From: Echiichthys vipera
Taxonomy: Eukaryota; Chordata; Actinopteri; Perciformes; Trachinidae
Length of the DNA stretch: 64,000 bases
Direction: 5' to 3'
NCBI GenBank assembly: GCA_963691815.1
Contig: OY829662.1
Location: 25,558,056 to 25,622,055 of the forward strand
This document shows positions 1 to 11,815 of the stretch, piece by piece. Made by a program: the position numbers and the translations under genes. The notes below the pieces were generated by a model. The model made no database searches, had not been told where the DNA came from, and saw nothing but the letters and a program-made list of their open reading frames with translations. Position 1 is the first letter of the stretch, and the number at the start of each line of letters is the position of its first letter.

Positions 1-210
1 CTCCTTCTCCTTCTCCATCCTTTACTTTACTTCCCTGTCATATGATTTCCTCTCTTTCCTCCCTATCCTCCCACCTCCCCCTCCTGCCATCCACTCACTC
101 ACCTCTCCTGCTCTCTCCTATTCTCCCTGAACTTGCCACTGACCCATTAAACTATGTGGATGTTATTTTTGGTGCAGAGCTTTGTGCAGATGACAAGGTC
201 TGTTTGTGAG

Positions 211-212
211 TG

Positions 213-271
<59 letters not shown>

Positions 272-282
272 GAGAGAGAGGG

Positions 283-341
<59 letters not shown>

Positions 342-382
342 GGGAGAGAGGGAGAGAGAGAGAGGGAGAGAGAGAGAGAGGG

Positions 383-413
<31 letters not shown>

Positions 414-475
414 GGGAGAGAGAGAGAGAGGGAGAGAGAGAGAGAGAGAGAGGGAGAGAGAGGGAGAGAGGGGGA
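211..475. repeat. (GA)n / GGGAGA purine microsatellite-minisatellite
   Basis: About 265 bases of almost pure purine: GA dinucleotides interrupted at irregular intervals by an extra GG. Both reading frames give meaningless Glu-Arg repeats. A pyrimidine-rich stretch precedes it (1-125), and poly-C and CT-rich runs follow (585-770). Long polypurine mirror sequence can form triplex DNA. Confidence 0.95.
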
Positions 476-1357
476 GACTTGATGTGTATGTGGCAGTCAG
501 AATAAAGACAGGTGGGAATGACTCCGTTCAGCTAACCCTTTGTTTCATCACCTGTTTTCGCTTTCATCATTTTCAGCCTTTCACCCCCCCCCCCTCCTCC
601 ATCTGTACCGCCCGCCCATCAACCCCCCCCCCCTGACTACAAAATATCTCTCCCTCTCCCTTTTTCTTTTTCTTTCCTCTCTCTTCTCCAACTCCTTTCA
701 CCATTCTCTTTTCCTCTGAGCAAAAATATCCATCCACCTCTCCCTCCCTCTCTCTCTCTCCATCTGTTCTGTAATTCAATCATGGAGGCAGTCAGCAGAG
801 AGGTGAGTGATGGTGTTTTGGAGGAAAATGCGGGGAACTCGGCCAGCCAATCTCTCACTATTATCACTTCCAAAGCGGTTTTCAAGATGAAACTCAATAA
901 TCAAAGAATCCTTAACTGTCTGACCTATTTTTTTTAAATTCACTTTGCATATTTGCCTCTCCGTGCTTCTCTCTCTCTGTGTACGTCTGTAAAGTGCACT
1001 TGATTGATAAGACAAATATTTAAAACTCAGTTTTCTCTAATGCAAAACAAGAATTATTATGAACAAGAAGCACTTTTTCAGAGAGACCACAGCATGCTGG
1101 AAGAAAACCCCCACATTCTCCACGATATGTTCAAGGCTCTCTGAGAAGATGTGACAGCAACACCCCCAACACAAACACACACACACACACACTCATCATG
1201 TCATTTACACCTCATCTCATGTTGTACCACCATTACAGGAAGTCTGAACTCAGCTCAGCCAGAAAAGCTCTGTAGCTCTGAATTCATAAAATAAATTAAA
1301 TTGAATCACACGTCTACCCTGGAACTTTCAATTTGCTCTGCCGCTGCCTTTGGGAAC

Positions 1358-1648
1358 GCACCGTTGGAGCTCATTAACTATGTCAGAAAATCCCAACTCA
1401 CCCATTAAATCGTACTATCTCTTATGGGCGGGCGTAACGGATGACGACAGTGATGGGCCATCCCAGTCGGCTACATACGTCACCTTGTTCGTTGCTCTGA
1501 TTGGTCCTACTCTGTGGTAGTGCTATTTAATTGTGTGCAGTTGTATTTTGAACTGCATGCGTTGGTGCCGCCCCCTGAGTTGGGAAAGTCTGTTGATTAT
1601 TCCCAGACCCTACATCTGGACACATGCGGGTCTGGATTTCCAGGCAAT
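1358..1648 (+). repeat. Interspersed repeat family R1, copy 1
   Basis: This segment is the inverted partner of 6170-6384. Both contain the block reading CCCCCTGAGTTGGGAAAGTC (or its complement), a segment with ACCCTACATCTGGACAC, and an end reading TCTGGATTTCCAGGCAA. Copy 1 has about 75 bases not present in copy 2. The opposite end carries a CCGTTGGAGCTCATTA-like sequence matched in copy 2. The class (SINE or MITE) is not clear from sequence alone. Confidence 0.75.
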
Positions 1649-3230
1649 CACAAGTGAATTTAACTGCATAAACCAGCTGTGAATCACTGTATCCAATCAT
1701 TATAATCCATCTATTATACCGAAAATACCGTTTTATTCCCATGATTCACTGTTTTTTTCTGGATTACAGTGCTCCCTCTCCTTATTCATTGTATTGCTCA
1801 CTTGACCTTCTTTTTCAACCAGCTGACAGTTTGTCAGTGACTTGACCATCGGACTTTGTTAAAACTTAATTGGCTGTTGCAACAGGTGACGTGTGTTACT
1901 TCCTTAAACCAGCTGCTGGTGACTTGGCGAGTATCAGGAGATGACATTTTGCCATTTTGAGTCCAGACGAGACGGGTCATTCACACGGCTGCTACTCTCA
2001 CCTGCAACGTTCTAAACTTGGAAGTTGGAATTTCTGAGTTCCCATTCAGATATGTTTACTGGTGCGCCGCCTGAAGTTAGAATGCACCTTAAAGGTCAAG
2101 ATATCTTGGCTTCTAATGCTTCAATTACAACCATGTGTCTTGTACAAGGGTCATGTCTACATGGTAACCCAATATTTCTGAAAGTCTTGTGAGATGGTCG
2201 ACCTTGAGCATTAAGCTTGAGTGCTTACGGTTAGATGGTTGTTGTTATGCATCAAAATCAAATGACTAAGGTCAGTATAGGGGGTCGGAGAGTGAGTCCC
2301 GTAGGTGCTTTTGTGAGTTTTCTCAAATCTAGGGTTACCAATTGTTGGAGAAAAATATAATATGCTCATAAACATGCTGTGATATCTTAATCATGGGGGG
2401 TTTACATAGTGAAGTGTTGGATGTTTGCTCTGAAATGTGTGTACAAGGTGTTGCTTTATTATTCTAGCACCATAATAGATAATAACAGATGGTTGCACTA
2501 TAATACTTCATGTACTTTTCTGGTGTCTGTGTTCATGCATACATGTGCCATAAGCTTCTATGATCAGATCTATGTATTAAACCATATATATTCTTGTAAG
2601 GTCAACTGAGGCTCTTCAGGTTATTTCTTTATTCATCCTCTGGAAGGATATTTTTCATTTGCTCCTGAAAAGGTTTTCAGATAAACATGTAGCCCTTTAA
2701 CTGGAGCTAAAACGTGAAAAAGCTGCAGTAATATGATGTGACTTTTTGTCATATGTCAGAAATTCATACTGCAGCAGAAAAAGCTAGAACCATGGTGCTT
2801 ATAATCAGTAGTGTGTACATTATAGTACAAGTGCACCCTGCAAAAAAAACAGCTTCTTTGCACCATGTTTCTCTCAGTAAAGCATATATTTGCAGACAGA
2901 GCACAGTTAACCAACATGAAGACTGTGGCTGACAGTATGGGAAGTTTCCTCTCTGCCTGCCCCTTTATGAATGTGCACTGGTGTGGATGCAATCATGTGC
3001 TCTACTCCTCTGCCTGCACATCAACACAGAACGATGGGGGAGAGAGTAAGTGAGGAAGAGAGGGGAGGGGGAGGGGGTCGTTGGTGTCCCGAATGGTCTG
3101 CGGTCGTCTCTCTTGGCTTCAGAGAGAAAAGGAAGGGGGCCGAGTGTTGCAGCGATGGAAGCATGTGTCAGTTTCTCGTGGCAGTTAACACTGTGCCTGA
3201 GGTTGAATTTCCTAATAATTTCATTGATGT

Positions 3231-3232
<2 letters not shown>

Positions 3233-3282
<50 letters not shown>

Positions 3283-3410
3283 CAAACAACCCAGAGCCTT
3301 TTCTGACACACAATAAACAACCATCTATACAAATTACACCACCTGCTTTGACATACACTGAAGCAGCCCATTAACAAACACAGACCTGAGGTCACACTCA
3401 GGGTCTGCTC

Positions 3411-3457
<47 letters not shown>

Positions 3458-3575
3458 CCTTGCACTTCTGAGTGACAGCAAACTGATCATGACTCCAGAT
3501 GGTGCAGATGTGTTTGTGTGTGCGTGCGTGTGTGTGTGTGTGCATGTGTGTGCATGTGTGTGTGCTTGCGTGTGT

Positions 3576-3667
<92 letters not shown>

Positions 3668-3773
3668 TGCAGGTGAATGTGTGCAGACTGTATGTAGCCT
3701 GAGTAGGAGTAAATTAGTTTCAGAGGGGCAAAGCCTTTGCCAGACCCATAACACACACACACACACACACTCT

Positions 3774-3805
<32 letters not shown>

Positions 3806-3967
3806 CACACACTACAGCCAATTTGCCTTCTCAGTCACGTATATATACACCTCTGTACTGACACAGTGTGACCACACATCCACGCATTACCACCACATAC
3901 CACACACACATTTCTCTCTGAACTACACACACAAACACAAACACACACACACACACAGACACACACA
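3233..3967. repeat. Cluster of CA/GT microsatellites
   Basis: Five dinucleotide tracts lie within 735 bases: CA at 3233-3279, CA at 3419-3456, an interrupted GT tract at about 3513-3663, CA at 3750-3812 and CA at 3933-3967. The strand of the CA run switches between tracts, so neighbouring tracts can pair with one another. The Cys-Val and His-Thr reading frames here are artefacts of the repeats. Confidence 0.95.
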
Positions 3968-4224
3968 GCTGTCCTGCGAGCTTTGTGTTGAATGCTAGAT
4001 AACAAACAGGTCTGCGTTAACATCAGCCTAGTGTTACACTTCCCTGCTGTTTGTCTGGGACTCTCAGCTTCACTCTGTCATTACTGCCGCCCTGCTTCTA
4101 TCTGCCTGTTTGTTCTTTTGCTGTAAGAAAGGCCCACAGTCCGCCTCATGTAACATCAGTGTCATGCAGACACAACCCCTGCTCCCAGAGCACTCAGCTT
4201 TTCAGGAACTGAGAAAAAACATCC

Positions 4225-4460
4225 CCAAAGCAATTTCAGTCCAAAGCAACTGGACTTGGTTATTTGTCTAGGAAGACGTTTCACCTCTCATCCAAGAGGC
4301 TTCATCACTTCATGTACGCATCTGACCAGGCTGGGACTGGTCCAACTAACTGGTGTGAGATCCAGGTATTTAACCTCTCACAAGGCCGATGAGAAAAAAC
4401 ATGGTTTATTTAGCTTTTCACATCCACAAATGAAACTTCCCAAAGCGTGTTAACCAGTCT
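4225..4460 (+). mobile_element. Retroelement-like fragment sharing a block with 16320-16395
   Basis: The segment contains AAAGCAATTTCAG, then GGAAGACGTTTCACCTCTCATCCAAGAGGCTTC. This wording is familiar from dispersed fish retroelement ends, possibly Penelope-like. The AAAGCAATTTCAG block recurs at about 16363-16375 next to a sequence that, on the minus strand, reads like the same element tail. The family assignment is from memory of related sequences and is tentative. Confidence 0.4.
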
Positions 4461-5040
4461 GTGTAGCACAAAGCTGTTTCTGCGGTAGAGTGAATTATAC
4501 ATTCAGTGCGATACTGGAAAGGCCGGGCCTCCGCAGACTGATAGGAGTTAAAAGACACTACAACAGAGCTGAGCAGGGCCAGACCTTGATCCTGCGTTTA
4601 AACACCTTCAGTTCCACAGGCTGGCACTTCACACCACACATAAGGGTAAGTTATGGAAGGGCAACCCTCAGGATGGAGCCATTAAATGTTGTCGTCAGCC
4701 AATGATGTGACTGTGATGAGTGTTTATTGAGGAGTGATGGTGGCCTGTGTCAGATCAATGATGGATTGTCCAGCATGTCTGCCTGCATGCTGCTTGATTA
4801 AATATGAACACACAGGGAGCAGACAAAGCCTAACCATGGAATCTAGCCACCGTGCCATCACAGTAACATTACTGGACTGGAGGCACATTATCAAAACTCT
4901 TCCCACAGTGGGAGAAAACTCTAAATGGACCAATCTGTCATTCATTTACCTTTGATTTCACACAAAAGGCATTCAATAAACACATTTCCCAAAAATGCAT
5001 GCACTCCTTCCTCACTCATACTTCACCACCTGCAGAACAC

Positions 5041-5908
5041 ATTGGCCCTCATGCAAGAACCTACGGACACATTGGCTGAAGTCTCTTGTACGAGTGATTT
5101 AGGAGAACCTGCTGCATTCACCAGTTTCTCTCCCATTCTGAATTTTCTCTGAGGTGTGAGCACTATTTAAAAGTCGTCCAGACCTGTCGGAGGAGTCATG
5201 TGCAGTCAGCTGTGAGCCAGACCTCAGGCTTCCAGTAGATTATATTTTTCATTACTTTGAAGCAATTTTGAGTTTGGAAATCCTATAAATTACACTTCAT
5301 AATTATGTTGACACTATACTGTTTGACTCTGCATTTTTAATTATAATATCATTATAAATGTATCCTAATGATATCATAATTATTTTTAAATTGGCTATAA
5401 ATGGTATTGTAAAACACTACAACGTATAATATCCATATGAACATCTCAAAGTGCAAAACAGCTTCAATGATTTCTCCTCCTGTAGTCATCGATGCCCCTG
5501 CTGTGGTGAGACTTTTCATTGTTTAAAGCCATTTTCATATCAAACCAATTCTTCTTCATTTCAGTGACAGTACGACCCTTAGATGACATCAAATTATAAA
5601 TTATTACTTTTTTTAACTCTCCTCGGCTTCATAAAGTCCTTTTACTTCCCTTTATACGAAAGCAGGACTACAACCAACGTGACATATGGGGCAGGACACA
5701 GAGCCTTATATGTTAATATTGGGGCATTACTTATGCTCATCTACACACAGGTGGTATTCATCATGTTTACATGGGTCATCTACACAGTTATCTGAAGTTA
5801 GGAGTGTTTGTGAATCTGATGTAACACACTCGTAGGAAACCATTGTGCGAAAAAACGTAAGAGGAAGGTTAGATAAGATTACAAAAGTGTTCTTGCATGA
5901 GGCCCAAT
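5041..5908. mobile_element. Non-autonomous DNA transposon-like element with 20-bp terminal inverted repeats
   Basis: The left end (5041-5060) reads ATTGGCCCTCATGCAAGAAC. The right end (5889-5908), read in reverse complement, is ATTGGGCCTCATGCAAGAAC, a 19/20 match. The 868-bp interior is AT-rich and has no convincing ORF; one 70-residue frame at 5583-5795 has no recognisable domain. No clear target-site duplication was seen, so the superfamily is left open. Confidence 0.7.
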
Positions 5909-6169
5909 ATATCTACAGCACATTTTTCAAATGCAGTTTTCAAAACTGTTAAAAACACATTTCAAACAGATGATGGCTCATTCTGTGTATTTCTACAGTA
6001 ACTATATTGAAAGAAAGTTGAAATTATTACAAAATCTTAATAATAAATACAATTAAATAATCAGTATGAGTAATTATATTACACATGTTAATGTGTTTTT
6101 TGTAAATATATTGTATAATTTTTTTAATAAATGACTAAATGGAAAAATATAAAAAAATAAAGGCTTTTG

Positions 6170-6384
6170 CTTGCCTGGAAATCCAGACCCACGTGTATCC
6201 AGATGTAGGGTCTGGGAATAATCAACAGACTTTCCCAACTCAGGGGGCGGCACCAACGCATGCAGTTCAAAATACCACTGCACACAATTAGATAGCACTA
6301 CCACAGAGTAGGACCAATCAGAACGTATCTATCCGACTGTGACGGCACATCACTGAACTCATAACTAATGAGTTCCAACGGTAG
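6170..6384 (-). repeat. Interspersed repeat family R1, copy 2 (inverted)
   Basis: Reverse-complement relative of 1358-1648 over most of its length. The two copies have a few percent mismatch plus one large indel. They lie about 4.5 kb apart in opposite orientation inside the presumed caskin1 intron, so the transcript could fold on itself here. Confidence 0.75.
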
Positions 6385-6853
6385 GGGATACACATGACAG
6401 GCATGGTCACAAGATACATCTGAGAGACTGTGAGCTGATTATAGGGGAAGAAAAGAAGGTGTATATAGATATAAATATATATAGTTATATATATATATGT
6501 ATATAGTTATATAGATTTATATTATGTTTTTCTTATATATGCTGTCTGTATAATATTTGTTGTTTGTATAAATGTATGTTATTATGTAATATGTAATTTC
6601 CCCCTGGGATTATTAAAGTATTTCTGATTCTGATTCTGATTCTGAGAAGAAGTATAAAGTATAGGAGGAAATGTATGTAGGTGATGCATTGCAACAACAG
6701 GAAAATGGAGTTGAATCAGCAGCTCTTCACCAAGGTTACTGCTGCAGGAGTATCACCTGTAATGCATCACAGAGTTATGCTTCTGGTATTTTGTCCCAGT
6801 GTGTAAGACTCTTCAGTAGAGTCCAGTGCCCGTGGGCCTCATATTCATATTCA

Positions 6854-6957
<104 letters not shown>

Positions 6958-7679
6958 TGTGTGTGTGCGTGTGTTTGAGGGCTTACCTGTACCCTGTACC
7001 TGATGTACTAAACAGTAGTCTGAAGAGCACTTTGGCGTAGACCAAAGGTTATTTTGTGATGCGCTCTTGTACATAATGTACTCCAACGAGTTCAACCGAT
7101 TCTATTTTGGGCACTACCTGAATATGCTGGACCCTACCAACTCTTTTTTACCCAAGGAATGTGTGTGTTTTGCACTAGACAGTCTGCAGACTTTAATCCG
7201 AGGGGTTTCCTGTATGTGCTCTGCTCCTCTCTCCGCCGCCTGCCAGCATGCAGTACACCCCGCTGCTGCCTACAAACTGTTTTGAGGCCCTGTGACGAGT
7301 CCTGCAGAGTGAACTTTGCCATCCGCGGTAAAGCCGTGAAGAAGTTAGCTTACTATAATACAATATAACCTGTTGCACCCAGAAATGTTTTAAAGCAAGC
7401 AGAGTCAATATCCTTGTCAGAAAATCCATGTTCTCCAACAGTGGAATGATTTATTCATTCTTTTTCTGTTTCCAGCCTAAATCCTTCTCCAGAGTATTTC
7501 AGCTCCAGGAAACCAGTCTTAAACCTGCATTTAGTGTTTTATGGGTGAGGCTGGGTAAGAAGTCCTCTCTCCTGATACAGGTCCTTTCATATCTGGGTAA
7601 TGACATATGTCAGGATATAGCATGTTTTCTGCTAATTCAATAAAGAAATAATAAATATGAAATATTCACATGATAAAGT

Positions 7680-8760
7680 TCACTAAACACTGGACGTCGA
7701 ATGGATGTTGGATGGACAGGTTTGGACGTGCAGGTCTATATTGGCTCCTTTGGTCTATGACTGATTCTGGACATCTATTGGACGTCCATCTAGGTGCACT
7801 ATTTGGATGTCCAACCATGACCCAACCTGGGCGTATTGACGTTCATCATTCGACCTTTGAACTGGGTACATTTCTTTGGATATCATTTGACATCTATGAC
7901 AGGTGCAGGAAATGTACATGATTGTTTTTTTTTTCGTTGTTTTATATTTTCCTGTTTTTCTTGAACTGGTTTGTTTTGAATAATCTATTTATTTATTTTT
8001 GTATATATGTTTTTTGTATTTATCTGTTTTTATTTGGAAAAGCAATTACGCCCCCTGGGCGCCTCCCTAGGGAGGTGTTCCAGGCACGTCCAGCTGGGAG
8101 GAGGCCTCGGGGAAGACCCAGGACCAGGTGGAGAGATTAGATCTCCACACTGGCCTGGGAACGCCTCAGGATCCCCCAGTTAGAGCTGGTTAATGTGGCC
8201 CGGGAAAGGGAAGTTTGGGGTCCCCTGCTGGAGCTGCTGCCCCCGAGACCTGATCCAGGATAAGCGGTTGAAGATGAGATGAGATGAATTAGTTGAAAAT
8301 AGTTTCATGGTAGCCTATCCACCTTATTATGACAGAACTCTCTGACAATCAAATACTACTGAGCCAGAAAATGCAGGTCGGGAGCAACAAGCTAACGTTA
8401 GCTGTGGCTCGGGTGGATGAGCGGGTTGGGCCTTGGGCAAGACACTTCCCCCAGCTTGTCTGGTCTGACTATGCTGTATGTTCGAGATGATGGTCAGAGG
8501 GGCTGTAGGCGCTGAATGGCGATCGTAAAGAGAGAAGACTCATGTTATAATTATTATGGAATAAGTCTAAATTTGATGTTGAAAAGACGTCTAAAATGAC
8601 CACATTTGGACTATAAATAGCCCTTACACCAACATTGGACGTTTGGTTAACGTCGGAAAAAGACGCCACCTGGCGTTACAAAACAACCCCGTCATTGGAC
8701 GTCCAAAAATGACACGGACAATGCGTCACTCTGACGTCCCATTGCACAGGGGGAGTCTAT
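7680..8760. repeat. GACGTC-rich dispersed repeat, interrupted by a LINE 3' end
   Basis: The two flanks, 7680-7915 and 8570-8750, are dense in variants of TGGACGTC, GACGTC and ATTGGACGTCCA. The middle (8049-8290) is a LINE 3' end. The remaining 8290-8570 has no recognised content. The simplest reading is one repeat of a self-complementary motif family split by insertion. I do not recognise a named family. Confidence 0.5.
8049..8286 (+). mobile_element. LINE 3' end (5'-truncated copy)
   Basis: Plus-strand translation gives PPGRLPREVFQARPAGRRP and then RGRPRTRWRD, a stop, and the frame-continuing ISTLAWERLRIPQ. This is the C-terminus of a fish LINE ORF2 of the L2/CR1/Rex-like group. It is followed by a tail containing GATGAGATGAGATGA. 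The 5' part is missing, as usual for LINE insertions. The same C-terminal block, in the opposite orientation, lies at 25931-26030. Confidence 0.8.
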
Positions 8761-9182
8761 TTCGGTATACTCCTGTGTGAATTAAATACAAATAAAAGTA
8801 CTGAGTATTTTCCCATTTTAATGAACATAACGTGCAAATATCAGACCATAAAGTGTCGTCCAAATGATGTAAATATTAAGTCGCTGCTTTTTGACATTGC
8901 AATATAAACTATATAGAAAAGTATATACAGACATTTTTATATTGTTCTGATGATGATCTTCTTGGTTCTTTTGCTTTTTGGCTGGGCGATTTTGAATTTG
9001 GAATAGTTTGAATAAAAAAAGGTATCTCCGTAATGTTGTATCACAAAATCTCAGTGTCATTTTTCACATTACTGATTCTTCAAATGATCATATTGCATTA
9101 TTTTCCAACCATAGTTATGGGTGCTAATGTATCCATACACAAAATGTGTATGGATACATTAGGGATTAATAAAGTAATCCAT

Positions 9183-9214
9183 CTACTGTATCTATCTATC
9201 TATCTATATATCTA

Positions 9215-9254
<40 letters not shown>

Positions 9255-9286
9255 CCTATCTGTCTATCTATCTATCTATCCAACTG

Positions 9287-9320
<34 letters not shown>

Positions 9321-9322
9321 CA

Positions 9323-9359
<37 letters not shown>

Positions 9360-9414
9360 TCATCTGTCTGTGTATCTGTCTGTCTGTCTGTCTATCTGTC
9401 TATCTACCTATCTG

Positions 9415-9468
<54 letters not shown>

Positions 9469-9480
9469 CGTCTGTCTGCC

Positions 9481-9564
<84 letters not shown>

Positions 9565-9585
9565 CATCCATCTATGTATCTATAA
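9183..9585. repeat. (TCTA)n/(TCTG)n compound tetranucleotide microsatellite
   Basis: About 400 bases of alternating TCTA and TCTG blocks. The tetramer stays open in a reading frame of Leu-Ser-Ile/Val-Tyr/Cys, which is an artefact of the repeat. Confidence 0.97.
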
Positions 9586-10478
9586 AAGACTGAATAAAGG
9601 TCCTACACAGGTGTCACAGAGGTATAATGAGCAGCATAACAGAAGGCACCTGTGTGTCTGTGCAGGCTCTTTAAATGGGTGACTCAAAGAGGAGAATGTT
9701 AGTGCTCAAAGTAATCCAGTGTCAGTGATTTTCTCATAAAGTCCTCAAACGCCAAAAAACCACAGTCGTGGACCATTATTTGTCATCAACACCAGCTCCT
9801 TTTATTCAAATGAGGCCCACCTGCTGTTTGGATGCTACAGACCTGCCTCACTGGAACAGGTCACTGGATAATGAGGGGAGCCAATCACATGACGTGTGGA
9901 CTGGAGCTGGAGAAAGGGAGGATTTTTCTTTCAATGTTTTTTTACCCGAATAACTCGCAGTGTCTCAGCTTAAATGTGCGGAAATTGTGATTCATGCAGT
10001 TGGGCCCCTATAGCAGCATCCTCCCTGTCTGTTGATAGGTACATGAGCCGGTTCTTTATCAGTGGAGGTATCAGTATGGCAGCTACAGTAGCAGCCTCTA
10101 CAGAGTGCTCTATCTGCAGCTCTCTGGCTTTACTCTGTACTGCCCACACATTAGAGTGGGCTGTGGAAGCCAAACACTATTGGATGTTATAGAGCTACAT
10201 TGCCTGCAGACAATAAACAATTAGAAGAGCGAACTCATACAGAATAGAACAGAATAAAGCTTTTACTCCTCACTTTACACACACAACGTTGAGGGTGATG
10301 TTGAACAATCACAAGGCCACGGCATCAGTTCACTCATGAGACAGGGTCACACAGATCCTTCATCCAAACACCCCCACCCCCACCCCCCTGCTGCAGCGGA
10401 CTCATACAGGGGTCTCAAGATGGGCTGTCACTCTCCAATCACACCACTAATCACTGATACACCCTGATGCATACAACC

Positions 10479-10482
<4 letters not shown>

Positions 10483-10555
<73 letters not shown>
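10483..10555. repeat. (CT)n microsatellite
   Basis: A 73-base uninterrupted CT tract, followed by short CA runs and a (CTC)n run at about 10620-10643. It lies about 250 bases downstream of the caskin1 first coding exon, inside the intron. Confidence 0.97.
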
Positions 10556-10559
<4 letters not shown>

Positions 10560-10802
10560 CACACATACACATACACATACACATAATGTACATGCACACA
10601 CACATAATCATTATCATCATCCTCCTCCTCCTCCTCCTCCTCAGTTAGGCCCAACAGTAGCAAACAGGCAGCAATAATGTGTGAGAAATGGCCGTGTAAT
10701 CATGTGTCTCACAGACCCTCAGGAGGTATGTTTTCGGTAGAATACTACAGCAGTCCAGATGGAACACAATAGAATAGAACAGAACAGAATAGAATGTCTT
10801 AC

Positions 10803-10896
10803 TTGCTTTCCCTGGCCGGGGCCTCTGCAGCAGCTTCTGCACGGTGAGCAGGTCCTCGGTCTTCACCGCCTGCAGCAGTTCCTGGTCCTTCCCCAT
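10803..10896 (-). CDS. caskin1: caskin1, first coding exon (N-terminal 31 residues)
   Basis: The minus-strand ATG at 10896-10894 opens a frame reading MGKDQELLQAVKTEDLLTVQ and then KLLQRPRPGKA. The exon ends at 10803 with donor GTAAGA and leaves one base of the next codon. This closely resembles the start of vertebrate CASKIN1, including the RPRPGKA end and the splice phase; CASKIN2 begins differently. Caskin proteins are scaffolds of the presynaptic CASK complex, with six ankyrin repeats, an SH3 domain and two SAM domains; this exon covers the lead into the first ankyrin repeat. A GC-rich zone just upstream fits a promoter. The other exons lie beyond the left edge. A paralogue within the caskin1 group (duplicated in teleosts) cannot be excluded. 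Confidence 0.88.
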
Positions 10897-11815
10897 CTTC
10901 CGCGCTGAGCCGCTCTACTCCCGCAGCATCCTCCGACACAGAGGCGCTTCAGCCCAGCCTCACCGCGCTCAGGGTGCGTCTACCACGGCCACAAACAGCC
11001 TCCCTCCTCCTCCCCTGGTCCCTGACTAGATGAGAGCCCCTAGATCTCTGGCATATGATGGGGTGTGAGGGCTGTGAGGATAGACTGGGTGGGATGGAGG
11101 GATGCTCTCGGGTTCCTCCCCCCTCCCCCCCGTTAAGTGCAGCGCCTCTGGATGGGGACGGGATCGGGGGCTACTGGGCCGTCCTGGATTCCAGTATCAG
11201 CGCGCTGGCGTCGCGTGCGTGATATGTTGATGGGCGAGATGACTGGTTTTCTCGTTTCCACGGTGTGCTCGCGCTCCTCGTCCGTGCTAACAGCTGGAGG
11301 CTGCTCGGTCTGTTACAGCCGCGCTCCAAAACAACGATGAACTGAACGGGAAACGGCGCCGAATCCGCGCCGACGGAAGGAGACGTCAACCGGACTGAGC
11401 AGCCTCGCGGGCTAGTTGCCGCTGCGCGTAAATGACTGTGAGTCTAACAAACGTGTGCGCGCGGTGTCCGTTCCTCCAGAGGTTCTGCCGCTCTCGTGCT
11501 CTGCGTCGTAAACACAATCCGGGGCTGCTGCTGATGCAGCCATCGCTCCGCGTGCGCTCGAGCACTGGATTTGGTAATGGTTTTCTCCGCGTGGGGGCAG
11601 GTGTAGCGAGGGGGGCACGGACACGCGCCCGCGCGCTCTACAGCTGGCCCCAGCTCGTACAGCTAAATGGTTCGTGCTGCAACTTGGGGGCGGACCGGGA
11701 GCGGGGGGCTCTCCCGCCTCCCTGCTCCTCTCCGGCTCTGTTTCTATGGCCCTGCTCTGTCTGTTCTGAGGCTGCAGAGATGTGTTCAGCTGCCGAGGAA
11801 GGAACACACGAGTGA
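10897..11815 (-). promoter_or_regulatory. caskin1: GC/CpG-rich caskin1 promoter and 5' UTR zone
   Basis: The approximately 900 bases upstream of the caskin1 ATG are much richer in G, C and CpG than the rest of the window, with many GCGCGC, CGCGC and GGGCGG-like runs (for example 11450-11465, 11610-11640 and 11685-11705). No TATA box is evident. This is the composition of a CpG-island promoter. The transcription start cannot be placed by eye. Several reading frames of 60-130 codons here are by-products of the high GC content. Confidence 0.65.
10915..10929 (-). other. Short upstream ORF (5 codons with stop) before caskin1 ATG
   Basis: On the minus strand an ATG at 10929-10927 encodes Met-Leu-Arg-Glu and stops at 10917-10915, 18 bases before the main ATG. 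If it lies in the transcript it could reduce initiation at the main start. The base pattern is seen; any effect is inference. Confidence 0.4.

Noticed and set aside
206..505. 99-codon and 90-codon Glu-Arg reading frames
   Set aside because: They are produced by the GA purine repeat, which stays open in several frames; no gene context.
7922..8140. 72-codon frame ending in LPREVFQARPAGRRPRGRPR
   Set aside because: The recognisable C-terminal half is the LINE 3' end; the hydrophobic N-terminal half comes from a T-rich stretch.
9033..9593. 186-codon Leu-Ser-Ile-Tyr reading frame
   Set aside because: Encoded by the TCTA/TCTG tetranucleotide repeat; the frame stays open because the repeat lacks stops.
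11412..11815. Overlapping 127- and 131-codon frames in the GC-rich zone
   Set aside because: Frames on both strands are open owing to GC content; no conserved protein was recognised, and the location fits the caskin1 promoter/5' UTR.
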